From positions 1 to 32,012 of the forward strand of contig URUC01000010.1 in the NCBI GenBank assembly GCA_900550965.1: a stretch of DNA of 32,012 bases. The letters run 5' to 3'. The stretch is from an uncultured Collinsella sp. (GTDB lineage Bacteria; Actinomycetota; Coriobacteriia; Coriobacteriales; Coriobacteriaceae). The notes beneath the pieces were generated by a model. It was not told where the DNA came from, searched no databases, and worked only from the letters and a program-made list of their open reading frames with translations. A program made the translations under genes and the position numbers. How positions within the stretch are numbered: position 1 is the first letter of the stretch; each line of letters starts with the position of its first letter. Below, in pieces: positions 8,470-16,439 of this stretch.

Positions 8470-8672
8470 TGGGATGGGATTTCCGGATGGGTGGGGTTGC
8501 GGAAGCTGTGTCCCGGAATTTGCCTTTGGAATGGGATGCCGTTTCCGGTTGAGGGGCTTGACGGAAAATGTGACCCGGAATTTGTGATTGGAGTGGGACA
8601 CACTTTTCCAATCGGGTCCCAAGCGGAAACTGCATCCCACTCCGGACGTGAATTCTGGGACACGGTTTCCGG
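8470..8672. repeat. 62-bp-period array of alternating inverted 17-bp motifs
   Basis: A 17-bp motif, approximately YGGGAYRCNGTTTCCGS, occurs seven times in strictly alternating orientation: plus at 8470, 8532, 8594 and 8656; minus at 8499, 8561 and 8623. Start-to-start steps are 29, 33, 29, 33, 29 and 33 bp. This equals three 62-bp units plus one motif, each unit able to fold as a hairpin. Units are diverged in sequence but exact in length. 62 is not a multiple of three, which argues against a coding repeat. Confidence 0.85.
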
Positions 8673-8710
8673 ATGCAAAAAAGGCCACAAGCCGTGCTCC
8701 AACAACAAGG

Positions 8711-8840
8711 CGTCTGTCCGGGCGGAGGCATATAAGGTTCATCGCGAGTTCCGCAGGCAAAGGAGGCCACTTAATGTGGCCTTCGTCTTGCGCAGGACTG
8801 TCCGAGCAGGGAACCTTATATGCCTCCGCCCGGACAGACG
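8711..8840. repeat. Long inverted-repeat element (30-bp perfect arms)
   Basis: Arms 8711-8740 and 8811-8840 are perfect reverse complements over 30 bp. The 70-bp interior holds a further perfect 7-bp hairpin (AGGCCAC 8764-8770, GTGGCCT 8776-8782) and partial pairing around it, so the whole 130 nt can fold into one rod. It sits directly downstream of the minus-strand LTA-synthase-type gene. It could be a MITE-like unit, a terminator or RNA-stabilising structure, or a small RNA; no target duplication is evident. Confidence 0.85.
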
Positions 8841-8867
8841 TTTCAGTTATGAACTCGCAGCTAGCCG

Positions 8868-11168
8868 CTATTTGATCTTGGTCGTGCCCGGCGCCAGGTT
8901 GGGGTCGGTCTCGTTGGCCTCGGTCTGGAAGTGCTCCGTATAGACGTTCTTGCCGTCGCGGAACATCTCGTAGTACTGCATCTTGGCGTAATCCTCGCGC
9001 GCCTTGGTTGCGGCAGCGGCGGCGGCGTCGTCACCGGTGACGTTGGAGGAGAGCGCCCAGCGCAGGCTGGCGTCCTCGTAGCCCACGGAGTTGATGGCGG
9101 GCAGCGACTCGCGCAGCGTCATATGCGCCTTCTGGTAGTCGGTCAGCGGTGCGCCGATCAGCTGCATCAGCTGGGTGGACAGGTAGTTGGTGGACAGGTC
9201 GTCTGTCTCACTCGTCTGGTCGCAACCGGCAACGTCGTAGTTAGCCCAAATGATGTAGTCGGTCTGCCACAAGCGCTCCTGGTGGGTGGCGTCGTCCTCG
9301 CCGGTAAACCACTTATCGTTGAACTTGGACGGGAAGAACGGCTGGTGGTCGCCCCAGAACACCACGACAACCTTACGGTCGAGCTTGCTCAGGGCGTTGA
9401 GGAAGTAGCGCAGCGCCTGGTCGGACTGCTCGATGCACGAGACGTACTCGTCGACATCGGAGAGCGTGCCGTCCTCGACGGTCTTGGCGTCCAGGTCGGT
9501 CGTGTCGATGTTCAGGTGCATCTGCTTGTCGACCGGCAGCAGGCCCGTGTCGTAGCCCGAGTGGTTCTGCATGGTCACGTCGAAAATAAACTGCGGATCG
9601 GCGTTCTGGTCGAGCAGCTCAAGAATCTTGTCGTAGGTCGCCTGGTCGGTCACCATGCCGCGCAGGGTATCGGCGCCCTGGAAATCGTTGATGGACAGGA
9701 ACTGGTCAAAGCCAAAGTCCTTGTAGACGTTCTCGCGGTTCCAGTTGGTCGCGTGGTTGGGGTGCATGGCCGTGGTGGAATATCCGAGCGACTTGAACTG
9801 CTCTGCCAGGTTCCCAGTCGTTTCCATGTTGTAGATGGTGTAGGGGTACACGCCTGAGCCCAGGTTGGCCATGGAGTTGCCGGTCATAAACTCAAACTCG
9901 GTATTGGCGGTACCGCCGCCGTAGGCGCTCACATAGAGCTTGCCGCGGCTGAGGCAGTTGGACAGGCTCTTAAAGTACTGCGGACCCTCGTAGCCGGCGC
10001 GCATGTTCTGGTAGATCGACAGATCCGAGAACGTCTCGTTCATGATGGCGATGACCGTGGGCTTCTCGCTGTCGAACTGCTCCTGGGCGGCGGCGCGCTC
10101 GTCGCTCTTGGCCGCGTCGGACTTGTCGTAGGCCTTGGCGTACTTTTTGAGCGTGGCCTTGGCATCGTCGACGGAGTAGTCGGCGGGTTTGGGCGGCTTG
10201 ATGGACTGCGCCGCACTAATAAAGGCAGGCAGGTAGCCCTCGCGCCAGTAGCTCTCGAGCGGACGCCAGGTGTAGACGGTGATGCCGAGGGTGTTGTAGT
10301 AGTCGATGAGCGTGACATGCGCGGTCACGCCGCCCAGGCATAGCACTGCCACGAGCAGGTTGGTGAGCAGCATGCGCTTGGCGTTGGCGGCACCCTTCTG
10401 ACGGTGCGGTGCCACCAGGCCGGCGTACTCGCACAGCAGCATGGCGATGGCGGTAAAGCCCATGGACAGCACGCAGAACAGCGAGATCGAGAAGGTGTAG
10501 CCGTTGCCGGCGACCGCGGCGGCGGTGGAGATGGCCGAAAGGTCGCCCGGCTGGATGGGCATGGATTTAAACGTGATGACGAAGAACTCGGCAATGCCCA
10601 GGACAAAGAGGGCAAAGGCTAGGACGGCCGGTGCTGCGCCGTGGCGCTGGAACAGGAAGAACAGGCCGACCATGAGCACGGTGATGATGGCCCACTCGAG
10701 CAGGATGCACAGGGGGTAGACCCAGGTAAAGTCGTGGTTGGACGAGACCTCCATGCCCAGCAGCGCAAAGACGCCGGCGAGCAGCAGGCACAGGACGGCG
10801 GCGACGAGCGGTTTGCCCACAAAGGCGCCGCGCAGGCGGGCGAGCTTGCCAGTGGGGGCGGGAGCGTCGGCCGAGGCGAACGCAAAGACGCGCGGGGCGA
10901 TGCGGTCGCGGGCGATGCTGGCCCAAGCGCAGCCGGTGAGGATGGCGTTGGTCAGGATGAGCATCACAAAGGCGAGCGGCTCGTTTTGAGAGACGAGGCC
11001 AATGGCGCCCCAAATGGTCAAAAAGAGCTGGAACAGGCCGAAGGCGACGCTCCACCCAAGAGCGCTTTTGGCAACGGTGCCCGACTTTGCGCAAATGGCC
11101 TTGGCCTCGCGCAAGACAAGGTAGACGGTCGCCGCAAGACCGACGAGCGAGATGGCGGCAGCGAACAT
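8868..11168 (-). CDS. LTA synthase family / sulfatase-fold membrane phosphotransferase
   Basis: The protein is 766 aa. About seven or eight N-terminal membrane helices (residues about 1-310) precede an extracellular alkaline-phosphatase/sulfatase-fold domain. Visible motifs are a metal-site region VIAIMNETFSDL, the nucleophile region GGGTANTEFEF with Thr420 as expected catalytic Thr, and WGDHQP (605-610) with metal-binding Asp/His. The family transfers glycerol-phosphate or similar groups from lipids to build lipoteichoic acid or decorate envelope polymers; the exact acceptor cannot be told. ATG 11168 is chosen over GTG 11183 because GAGGAG lies between them at SD distance. It has a charged, Ala-rich segment (about 320-350) between membrane and catalytic parts. 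Confidence 0.88.
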   Translation of the reverse strand: MFAAAISLVGLAATVYLVLREAKAICAKSGTVAKSALGWSVAFGLFQLFLTIWGAIGLVSQNEPLAFVMLILTNAILTGCAWASIARDRIAPRVFAFASADAPAPTGKLARLRGAFVGKPLVAAVLCLLLAGVFALLGMEVSSNHDFTWVYPLCILLEWAIITVLMVGLFFLFQRHGAAPAVLAFALFVLGIAEFFVITFKSMPIQPGDLSAISTAAAVAGNGYTFSISLFCVLSMGFTAIAMLLCEYAGLVAPHRQKGAANAKRMLLTNLLVAVLCLGGVTAHVTLIDYYNTLGITVYTWRPLESYWREGYLPAFISAAQSIKPPKPADYSVDDAKATLKKYAKAYDKSDAAKSDERAAAQEQFDSEKPTVIAIMNETFSDLSIYQNMRAGYEGPQYFKSLSNCLSRGKLYVSAYGGGTANTEFEFMTGNSMANLGSGVYPYTIYNMETTGNLAEQFKSLGYSTTAMHPNHATNWNRENVYKDFGFDQFLSINDFQGADTLRGMVTDQATYDKILELLDQNADPQFIFDVTMQNHSGYDTGLLPVDKQMHLNIDTTDLDAKTVEDGTLSDVDEYVSCIEQSDQALRYFLNALSKLDRKVVVVFWGDHQPFFPSKFNDKWFTGEDDATHQERLWQTDYIIWANYDVAGCDQTSETDDLSTNYLSTQLMQLIGAPLTDYQKAHMTLRESLPAINSVGYEDASLRWALSSNVTGDDAAAAAATKAREDYAKMQYYEMFRDGKNVYTEHFQTEANETDPNLAPGTTKIK

Positions 11169-11381
11169 GCTGAGACTCCTCACAAACTAAAACCTACGAA
11201 AGCGGGGATTTACCCGATTGTTACCAAGATATGCGCAGCAATTGGTGGCTGCGCACACCAACCAGCCATATTAACGCGCGCGTGTGGCGGTGTGGCGCAA
11301 TGTAGTGGCGACCTGCGCGATAATGGACGGGAATTACACGGAAACGTAAAGGCTTCTTAAAGAAATGGCGAGGGTAGGGCG
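11169..11381. promoter_or_regulatory. Divergent promoter region, LTA-synthase-type gene and nitroreductase
   Basis: This 213-bp gap separates divergent starts. GATAAT (11319-11324) is a plausible -10 for the nitroreductase, but no matching -35 is clear. A GC-rich, alternating CG stretch (about 11275-11290) is present. No operator could be defined. Confidence 0.35.
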
Positions 11382-12254
11382 ATGAGCGAGCAGGTTTGCG
11401 AGGCGGGCATGGGCGGCGACGGAGCTGCGGGCGTGGATGCGTACGGCTATCCGGTCGAGACTACGGGCAACGCGGTACTGGACATTTTGGAGCACCGTTC
11501 GTCCACGCGCGCTTTTGCGCGCGATGACGACGGCCGTCCCGTGGCGGTGACCGACGAGCAGCGGGCGGCGATCTTGCATGCGGCGAGTCGCGCGCCGTCG
11601 GCGGGCGCCATGATGATGTATTCCATCGTGAGCATTCGCGAGCAGGCTACGCTGGACCGTCTGGCCGACCTGTGCGATCACCAGCCCATGATCGCCAAGG
11701 CGCCCTGGGCACTCATATTTGTGGTCGATTATGCCAAGTGGATCGATCTGTTTGAGCACGTGGGCTGCTTTGAACCCGAGTTTGTCGGGCGCACGGGCAA
11801 GGCGCCCCGCCGCGCGCCGGGTTTGGGCGACTTTGCCATCGCGGCGCAGGATGCCGTGATCGCCGCGCAAAACGCCGTGGTTGCCGCCGAGGCCCTGGGG
11901 CTGGGGAGCTGCTACATCGGTGATATCGTCGAGAATGCCGAGGAAGTTGCCGCACTGCTGGACTTGCCTGCCTATACCATGCCGCTGTCGATGCTCATCA
12001 TCGGCACGCCCCGTAAGGAGCGCCCGGCAATCGCGCATCCCGTGGTGAACCTGGTGCACGAGGAGCGTTATTGTCGCGCCGACGCCGCGACGATGGATGC
12101 GCAGGTGGCCGAGATGGATGCGATGTTTCGCCCGCACGCCCGCGAGGTGGGCGAGCGCGTCATCGACATCTACACCCGTAAGCACACGAGCCCCTTTATG
12201 GCCGAGATGAGCCGCTCTATGGAGTGGTGGTTCAAAAACTGGCTCGGAAAATGA
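11382..12254 (+). CDS. Nitroreductase family protein
   Basis: The protein is 290 aa, with an FMN-dependent nitroreductase fold. The FMN phosphate-binding start of the family is visible as EHRSSTRAF (37-45), then SRAPSAGAMMM, and the later AAEALGLGSCYIGDI loop. The family uses NAD(P)H to reduce nitroaromatics, quinones or flavins; the physiological substrate is unknown. It is longer than minimal nitroreductases (about 200 aa), with an Asp-rich N-terminal tail and a C-terminal extension ending FKNWLGK. ATG 11382 has GAGGGTAGGG just upstream. It appears monocistronic, ended by a strong hairpin. Confidence 0.88.
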   Translation: MSEQVCEAGMGGDGAAGVDAYGYPVETTGNAVLDILEHRSSTRAFARDDDGRPVAVTDEQRAAILHAASRAPSAGAMMMYSIVSIREQATLDRLADLCDHQPMIAKAPWALIFVVDYAKWIDLFEHVGCFEPEFVGRTGKAPRRAPGLGDFAIAAQDAVIAAQNAVVAAEALGLGSCYIGDIVENAEEVAALLDLPAYTMPLSMLIIGTPRKERPAIAHPVVNLVHEERYCRADAATMDAQVAEMDAMFRPHAREVGERVIDIYTRKHTSPFMAEMSRSMEWWFKNWLGK

Positions 12255-12255
12255 C

Positions 12256-12290
12256 GAATGTGACAAAGGGGGCATCCCTTTGTCACATTC
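12256..12290 (+). terminator. Strong hairpin downstream of nitroreductase
   Basis: A perfect 15-bp stem (12256-12270 with 12276-12290) has a 5-nt loop and starts just after the stop codon. No T-run follows, so it may be an RNA 3'-end stabiliser rather than an intrinsic terminator. Its AAAGGG/CCCTTT core resembles the hairpin at 14743-14781. Confidence 0.55.
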
Positions 12291-12371
12291 CATATCGCCG
12301 CGGTGGCCTAAAGGCCGTATAAATGTTTATTTAGCTGGGAAAACAGTGCATTAAAACATGGGCCGATTGCC

Positions 12372-12377
12372 TATAAT
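12372..12377 (+). promoter_or_regulatory. Putative -10 of kup
   Basis: A consensus TATAAT lies 35 nt upstream of the kup ATG. The corresponding -35 (about 12349-12354, CATTAA) is weak, which suggests an activator or a moderate promoter. Confidence 0.5.
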
Positions 12378-12412
12378 CCCTTCGAACATTAAAGTTGGGA
12401 GGAAACCGGCTT

Positions 12413-14440
12413 ATGGAACAAAAGGCCAAGGAGGCAGCCTCGCACGCTGCGATTCCTGTGAGCATCTCGGCGATGCTCGTCACGCTGGGCGTGGTGTACG
12501 GCGACATCGGCACCAGCCCCATGTATGTAACTAAGGCGCTCGTTGCCGGCAACGGCGGCATCGGAAGCGTGACGGAGGAGTTCGTGCTCGGCGCGCTCTC
12601 TCTTGTCGTGTGGACGGTCACGCTGCTGACGACCGTCAAGTACGTGCTGATCTCGCTGCGCGCCGACAACCACGGCGAGGGCGGTATCTTTGCCCTGTAC
12701 AGCCTGGTCAAGCGTTGCGGCAAGTGGCTTATCATCCCCGCCATGCTGGGTGGCGCCGCGCTGCTCGCCGACGGCATCCTGACGCCGGCTGTTACCGTTA
12801 CCACGGCCATCGAGGGCCTGCGCACCATTCCGGCGGTCCACGCCGTGCTCGGGGATGACCAGGGCCGCGTTGTCGCCATCACGCTCGCCATCATCATTGC
12901 GCTCTTCTTGGTGCAGCGCATCGGCACGGCCAAGATCGGTCACGCCTTTGGCCCCATCATGACGCTGTGGTTCCTGTTCCTGGGCGGCACGGGTCTGTTC
13001 TTTGTCTTCCAGCACCCCGCCGTGCTGCTGTGCCTCAACCCGGTGCGCGGCATCGCCTTTTTGCTGAGCCCCAACAACCACGCGGGCATCATGATTCTGG
13101 GCAGCTGCTTCCTCGCCACCACCGGTGCCGAGGCGCTCTACTCCGACATGGGCCATGTGGGTCGCGGCAACATTTACGCCACCTGGCCGTTCGTTAAGTG
13201 CTGCTTGCTGCTGTCCTATATGGGCCAGGGCGCTTGGCTTATGAACAACGCTGCCAACCCCGAGCTCATGGGCATTGCCGACCTTAACCCGTTCTACCAG
13301 ATGCTCGCCCCGGGCCTGCGTCCGTTTGCCGTCGGCCTTTCAACCATCGCGGCCATCATTGCCTCGCAGGCGCTCATTACCGGCGCGTTCTCGCTGGTGT
13401 CCGAGGCCAGTCGCCTGGACCTCATGCCGCACATGCAGGTCTTCTATCCGGCCGAGACCAAAGGCCAGCTCTACATCCCCATGGTCAACAACGTCATGCT
13501 TGTCGGCTGCGTCATCGTGGTGCTGCTGTTCCAGAACTCGGCTCATATGGAAGCCGCCTACGGCCTTGCCATTACGCTGACTATGATGTGCACCACGCTG
13601 CTGCTCTTCTTCTACCTGCACGAGGAGCGCAAGCTCAAGGTTGCTCCGTGGATCTTCGCGGCCTTCTTCCTTTTGCTCGAAGGCTTCTTCTTCGTGAGCT
13701 CACTCACCAAGTTCTTCCACGGCGGCTACTTCACCATCCTCATGGCTGCACTCATCATGGGCATTATGGTGTGCTGGTACAACGGCACGGCGGTCGAACA
13801 GCGCCAGTTTACGCTGCTGCCGCTGCGCAGCTATCTGCCGCAGCTCAAGCGCCTGCGCGACGACGACCGTTACGAGCGCATGAGCGACAACATCGTGTAC
13901 CTGACCAAGGACACCCATACCGACTACATCGACCGCGACATTGTCTACTCGATCTTGGACAAGCATCCCAAGCGCGCTCGCGCCTGGTGGTTCGTGAACG
14001 TCGAGACCATGGACGAGCCGCATACCTTTGCCTATTCGGTCGAGACGTTCGGCACCGACTACGTGTTCCGCGTGCATCTGTACCTGGGCTACAAGATTAA
14101 CCAACGCGTCAATGCCTACCTGCGCCAAGTTGTTCAGGACCTGGCTGCCAGCGGCGAGCTGCCGTCGCAGACGCACGACTACTCGGTCTATAAGGATCCG
14201 GGCAACATTGGCACGTTCAAGTTCGTCATGATCCGCAAGCTGCTGGCGCCCGAAAGCGACGTGGAGCCGAGCGAGCGCACGGCCATCACGCTCAAGTACA
14301 TCATCCGCCGCGCCGCCGGCACGCCCGCGCGCTGGTACGGCCTGGAGAACTCCAACGTGAGCTTTGAGTACGTGCCGCTGTTCACCAAGTTTAAGGCCGT
14401 GAGCAAGATGCAACGCCTGGCTCCCAACGAGCGCCCGTAG
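12413..14440 (+). CDS. kup: KUP/HAK/KT family potassium uptake transporter
   Basis: The protein is 675 aa, a little longer than E. coli Kup (622). The hallmark GVVYGDIGTSPMY lies in the first membrane helix (GDIGTSP 30-36). About twelve membrane helices run to about residue 465, then a soluble C-terminal domain of about 210 residues. It is a K+/H+ symporter of the cytoplasmic membrane. The ATG is preferred over the in-frame TTG at 12395 because GGGAGG (12397-12402) lies 10 nt before it. A small single-TM gene follows, then a terminator, then a KdpD/KdpE-type two-component pair, so this transporter may be a target of that pair (inference). Confidence 0.95.
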   Translation: MEQKAKEAASHAAIPVSISAMLVTLGVVYGDIGTSPMYVTKALVAGNGGIGSVTEEFVLGALSLVVWTVTLLTTVKYVLISLRADNHGEGGIFALYSLVKRCGKWLIIPAMLGGAALLADGILTPAVTVTTAIEGLRTIPAVHAVLGDDQGRVVAITLAIIIALFLVQRIGTAKIGHAFGPIMTLWFLFLGGTGLFFVFQHPAVLLCLNPVRGIAFLLSPNNHAGIMILGSCFLATTGAEALYSDMGHVGRGNIYATWPFVKCCLLLSYMGQGAWLMNNAANPELMGIADLNPFYQMLAPGLRPFAVGLSTIAAIIASQALITGAFSLVSEASRLDLMPHMQVFYPAETKGQLYIPMVNNVMLVGCVIVVLLFQNSAHMEAAYGLAITLTMMCTTLLLFFYLHEERKLKVAPWIFAAFFLLLEGFFFVSSLTKFFHGGYFTILMAALIMGIMVCWYNGTAVEQRQFTLLPLRSYLPQLKRLRDDDRYERMSDNIVYLTKDTHTDYIDRDIVYSILDKHPKRARAWWFVNVETMDEPHTFAYSVETFGTDYVFRVHLYLGYKINQRVNAYLRQVVQDLAASGELPSQTHDYSVYKDPGNIGTFKFVMIRKLLAPESDVEPSERTAITLKYIIRRAAGTPARWYGLENSNVSFEYVPLFTKFKAVSKMQRLAPNERP

Positions 14441-14501
14441 GCGCCGACAGGTTGCACGGAGTTGGTTTTCGATGGACAAGATTGGGGCCGGGGAGGCAAA
14501 C

Positions 14502-14696
14502 ATGGATGCAAAGATGCTTGATGGCCGCGAGGTGGTTGCCGAAGTGGTGCGCGAGGCACGCGCCGATGCCGCCGAAGATCGGTTCTTTACGAATCGGGCC
14601 AACATGGACATGGCCGATCGCGTGATTTCGGTCGTGGCGCTGGTGTTTGTCGCGGCGTGCGTGTGCGCACTGCTCGCGCACGCGCTGTTTGTCTAA
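14502..14696 (+). CDS. Small single-pass membrane protein downstream of kup
   Basis: The protein is 64 aa (74 aa if ATG 14472 is used). A charged N-terminal half (GREVVAEVVREARADAAEDRFF) is followed by one C-terminal hydrophobic helix (VISVVALVFVAACVCALLAHALF). I do not recognise the family. ATG 14502 is preferred because GGGAGG (14491-14496) is 5 nt upstream; 14472 also has a GGAG about 10 nt away. It lies about 60 nt after kup and before the terminator, so it is probably co-transcribed with kup. A role as a small regulatory subunit of the transporter is possible but unproven. Confidence 0.6.
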   Translation: MDAKMLDGREVVAEVVREARADAAEDRFFTNRANMDMADRVISVVALVFVAACVCALLAHALFV

Positions 14697-14742
14697 CGAC
14701 CGCAGGCTGCAAAGGCTATACACTTGGAACCACCACAAGGGG

Positions 14743-14783
14743 AAACCACCACAAAGGTGCCTGTCCCCTTTGTGGTGGTTTTT
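14743..14783 (+). terminator. Rho-independent terminator with competing upstream arm
   Basis: A perfect 15-bp stem (14743-14757 with 14767-14781) has a 9-nt loop and runs into TTTTTGCTTTT. A second copy of the left arm, CCACCACAAGGGG (14730-14742), can also pair with the same right arm with one bulge. It ends the kup unit ahead of the kinase gene. Confidence 0.85.
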
Positions 14784-14809
14784 GCTTTTGAGAGAGGGGC
14801 GGGGCGCTG

Positions 14810-16435
14810 ATGGACGTCCATGCGGACGGCGATATTGCCGAGAACTTTTGGTGGCGGCGCACGACGCTGACGCGTCGCAGCCCTCTGTATGACGCCTGCG
14901 TATCGGCGGGGCTGCTGGTCGCGGCGACGATTGTGGGCGCGCTGCTCGACCATCCGGGTCTCGCGCCGAGCATCATGATCGTCTATGTGTTCGCCGTGCA
15001 GCTGTGCGCGTTCTTTACCTGGAGCCGCCTGTATTGCTTGCTGAGTTCGGCTGCCGCCGTGGCGCTCTACAACTTCCTGTTTGTCGACCCGCGCTACTCG
15101 CTGTCGTTTATCGACCGCGTCTATCCTGGCATGTTCTTCATCATGTTTTCGGTCTCGCTCGTGTCGAGCTCGATTGCGTTGGCCCTGCGCCGTGCCTTGG
15201 CGCAGGCCGCCGCCAGCGACCGCCGCACGCAGATGGTGCTCGAGACCAACCGCATGCTGCAGCGCTGCGCCGATCAGCAGCAGATTGTCCATGCTATGGC
15301 AACGCAGCTGGCGCGTCTTTCGGGCTGTCCTGTCGTGTGGTACAGCGCCGACGCCGAGGGCGATGACCTGCTGCCGCGTGCGACATACACGGCCGTGGGC
15401 GATGTCGCGCCGGTGCATGAACTGGCGCCGCAGATGCCGCCGCGGCTCTCGGCGTCCGCCTATGTGGGAACGCCGCTCGATGCCACCTACGGCGGCTCGG
15501 CGTTCTACGGCATCTACCTGACCGTGCGCTCGGGCGACACCATGGTGCGCGCGGGCGATCCCGCCTCGGTGGTGGGCGTGCTGGCTATCGTTGCCGAGCC
15601 CGACGTGCTGACGCACGAGGAGCGGACACTTGCCGATGCCATCGTGAGCGAAGGCGAGCTGGCACTCGATCGCGCTCGCGCCATGGAGGCCCGCGAGGAG
15701 GCGGCGGTGCTTGCCAAAAATGAGCAGCTGCGCGCCAATCTGCTGCGCTCCATCTCGCACGATCTGCGCACGCCGCTTACCAGTATTTCGGGTAATGCCG
15801 ACGTGCTGCTCGACCAGGGCTCGACCGGCACCGCGGTGCTCGATGCCCAGACGCGCCGCGGCCTGCTGCTATCCATTCGCTCGGATGCGCTGTGGCTCAA
15901 CGCCACCGTCGAGAACCTGCTTGCCATCACCAAGCTCGAGGGCGGCGGCATGCATCTGTCGACAACGCTCGAGCTTATGGACGATATCGTCGAGGAGGCA
16001 CTGCGCCATGTAAATCCGGCCGTGCGCGAGCACGACCTTAAGGTGGTGGCGTGCGATGAGCCGGCGCTCGTCAACGTCGACGCGCGCCTGATGGTGCAGC
16101 TGGTGGTAAACCTGGTGAACAACGCCATCACCTATACGCCCGAGGGCTCGCATATCGTGATCTCGATTGACGTCGACGGCGGACGCGTGGCGTGCTCGGT
16201 TGCCGATGACGGGCCGGGCATCGCACCCGAGGACCGCGAGCGAATCTTTGAGTCGTTCTACACCGCCAACCACGGTCTTGCCGACAGCCATCGCAGCGTG
16301 GGCCTGGGTCTTTCGCTCTGCCGCTCCATTGCGTTGGCGCATGGCGGTAGCATAGAGGTTGCCGCGGCGGACCCGCACGGCTCGGTCTTTACGATTGAGC
16401 TTCCCGCCGCCGATGTTTCGTTTGATAAGGAGTAG
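14810..16435 (+). CDS. Sensor histidine kinase, KdpD C-terminal-half-like (DUF4118)
   Basis: The protein is 541 aa. Four closely spaced membrane helices (about 27-130) match the KdpD-type DUF4118 domain. A GAF-like region (about 150-290) follows, then HisKA with phospho-acceptor His317 (SISHDLRTPLTS) and HATPase with N box NLVNNAITYTPEG, DDGPGIAPEDR and GLGLSLCRS. It lacks the roughly 400-residue cytoplasmic KdpD N-terminal and USP domains seen in E. coli KdpD. In KdpD the C-terminal half senses K+-related signals; the same is inferred here. The next gene starts 5 nt beyond its stop codon, so the pair is coupled. No kdpFABC is in the window; the nearby potassium gene is kup. Confidence 0.88.
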   Translation: MDVHADGDIAENFWWRRTTLTRRSPLYDACVSAGLLVAATIVGALLDHPGLAPSIMIVYVFAVQLCAFFTWSRLYCLLSSAAAVALYNFLFVDPRYSLSFIDRVYPGMFFIMFSVSLVSSSIALALRRALAQAAASDRRTQMVLETNRMLQRCADQQQIVHAMATQLARLSGCPVVWYSADAEGDDLLPRATYTAVGDVAPVHELAPQMPPRLSASAYVGTPLDATYGGSAFYGIYLTVRSGDTMVRAGDPASVVGVLAIVAEPDVLTHEERTLADAIVSEGELALDRARAMEAREEAAVLAKNEQLRANLLRSISHDLRTPLTSISGNADVLLDQGSTGTAVLDAQTRRGLLLSIRSDALWLNATVENLLAITKLEGGGMHLSTTLELMDDIVEEALRHVNPAVREHDLKVVACDEPALVNVDARLMVQLVVNLVNNAITYTPEGSHIVISIDVDGGRVACSVADDGPGIAPEDRERIFESFYTANHGLADSHRSVGLGLSLCRSIALAHGGSIEVAAADPHGSVFTIELPAADVSFDKE

Positions 16436-16439
16436 CGCC

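Larger units (their letters stand above)
8326..8867. other. Non-coding structured island
   Basis: These 540 bp lie between the ends of two convergent genes. They hold the flavodoxin terminator, a 62-bp-period repeat array (8470-8672), and an element with a perfect 30-bp inverted repeat (8711-8840). The open frames across it follow the repeats and have no SD, so I do not call a gene. Confidence 0.7.

Noticed and set aside
8470..8672. CRISPR array
   Set aside because: Repeats alternate in orientation and are diverged, intervals are 12-16 bp between motifs, and no cas gene is present.
8443..8943. Open frames across the 62-bp repeat array
   Set aside because: The period is not a multiple of three, there is no SD, and the products only mirror the repeat.
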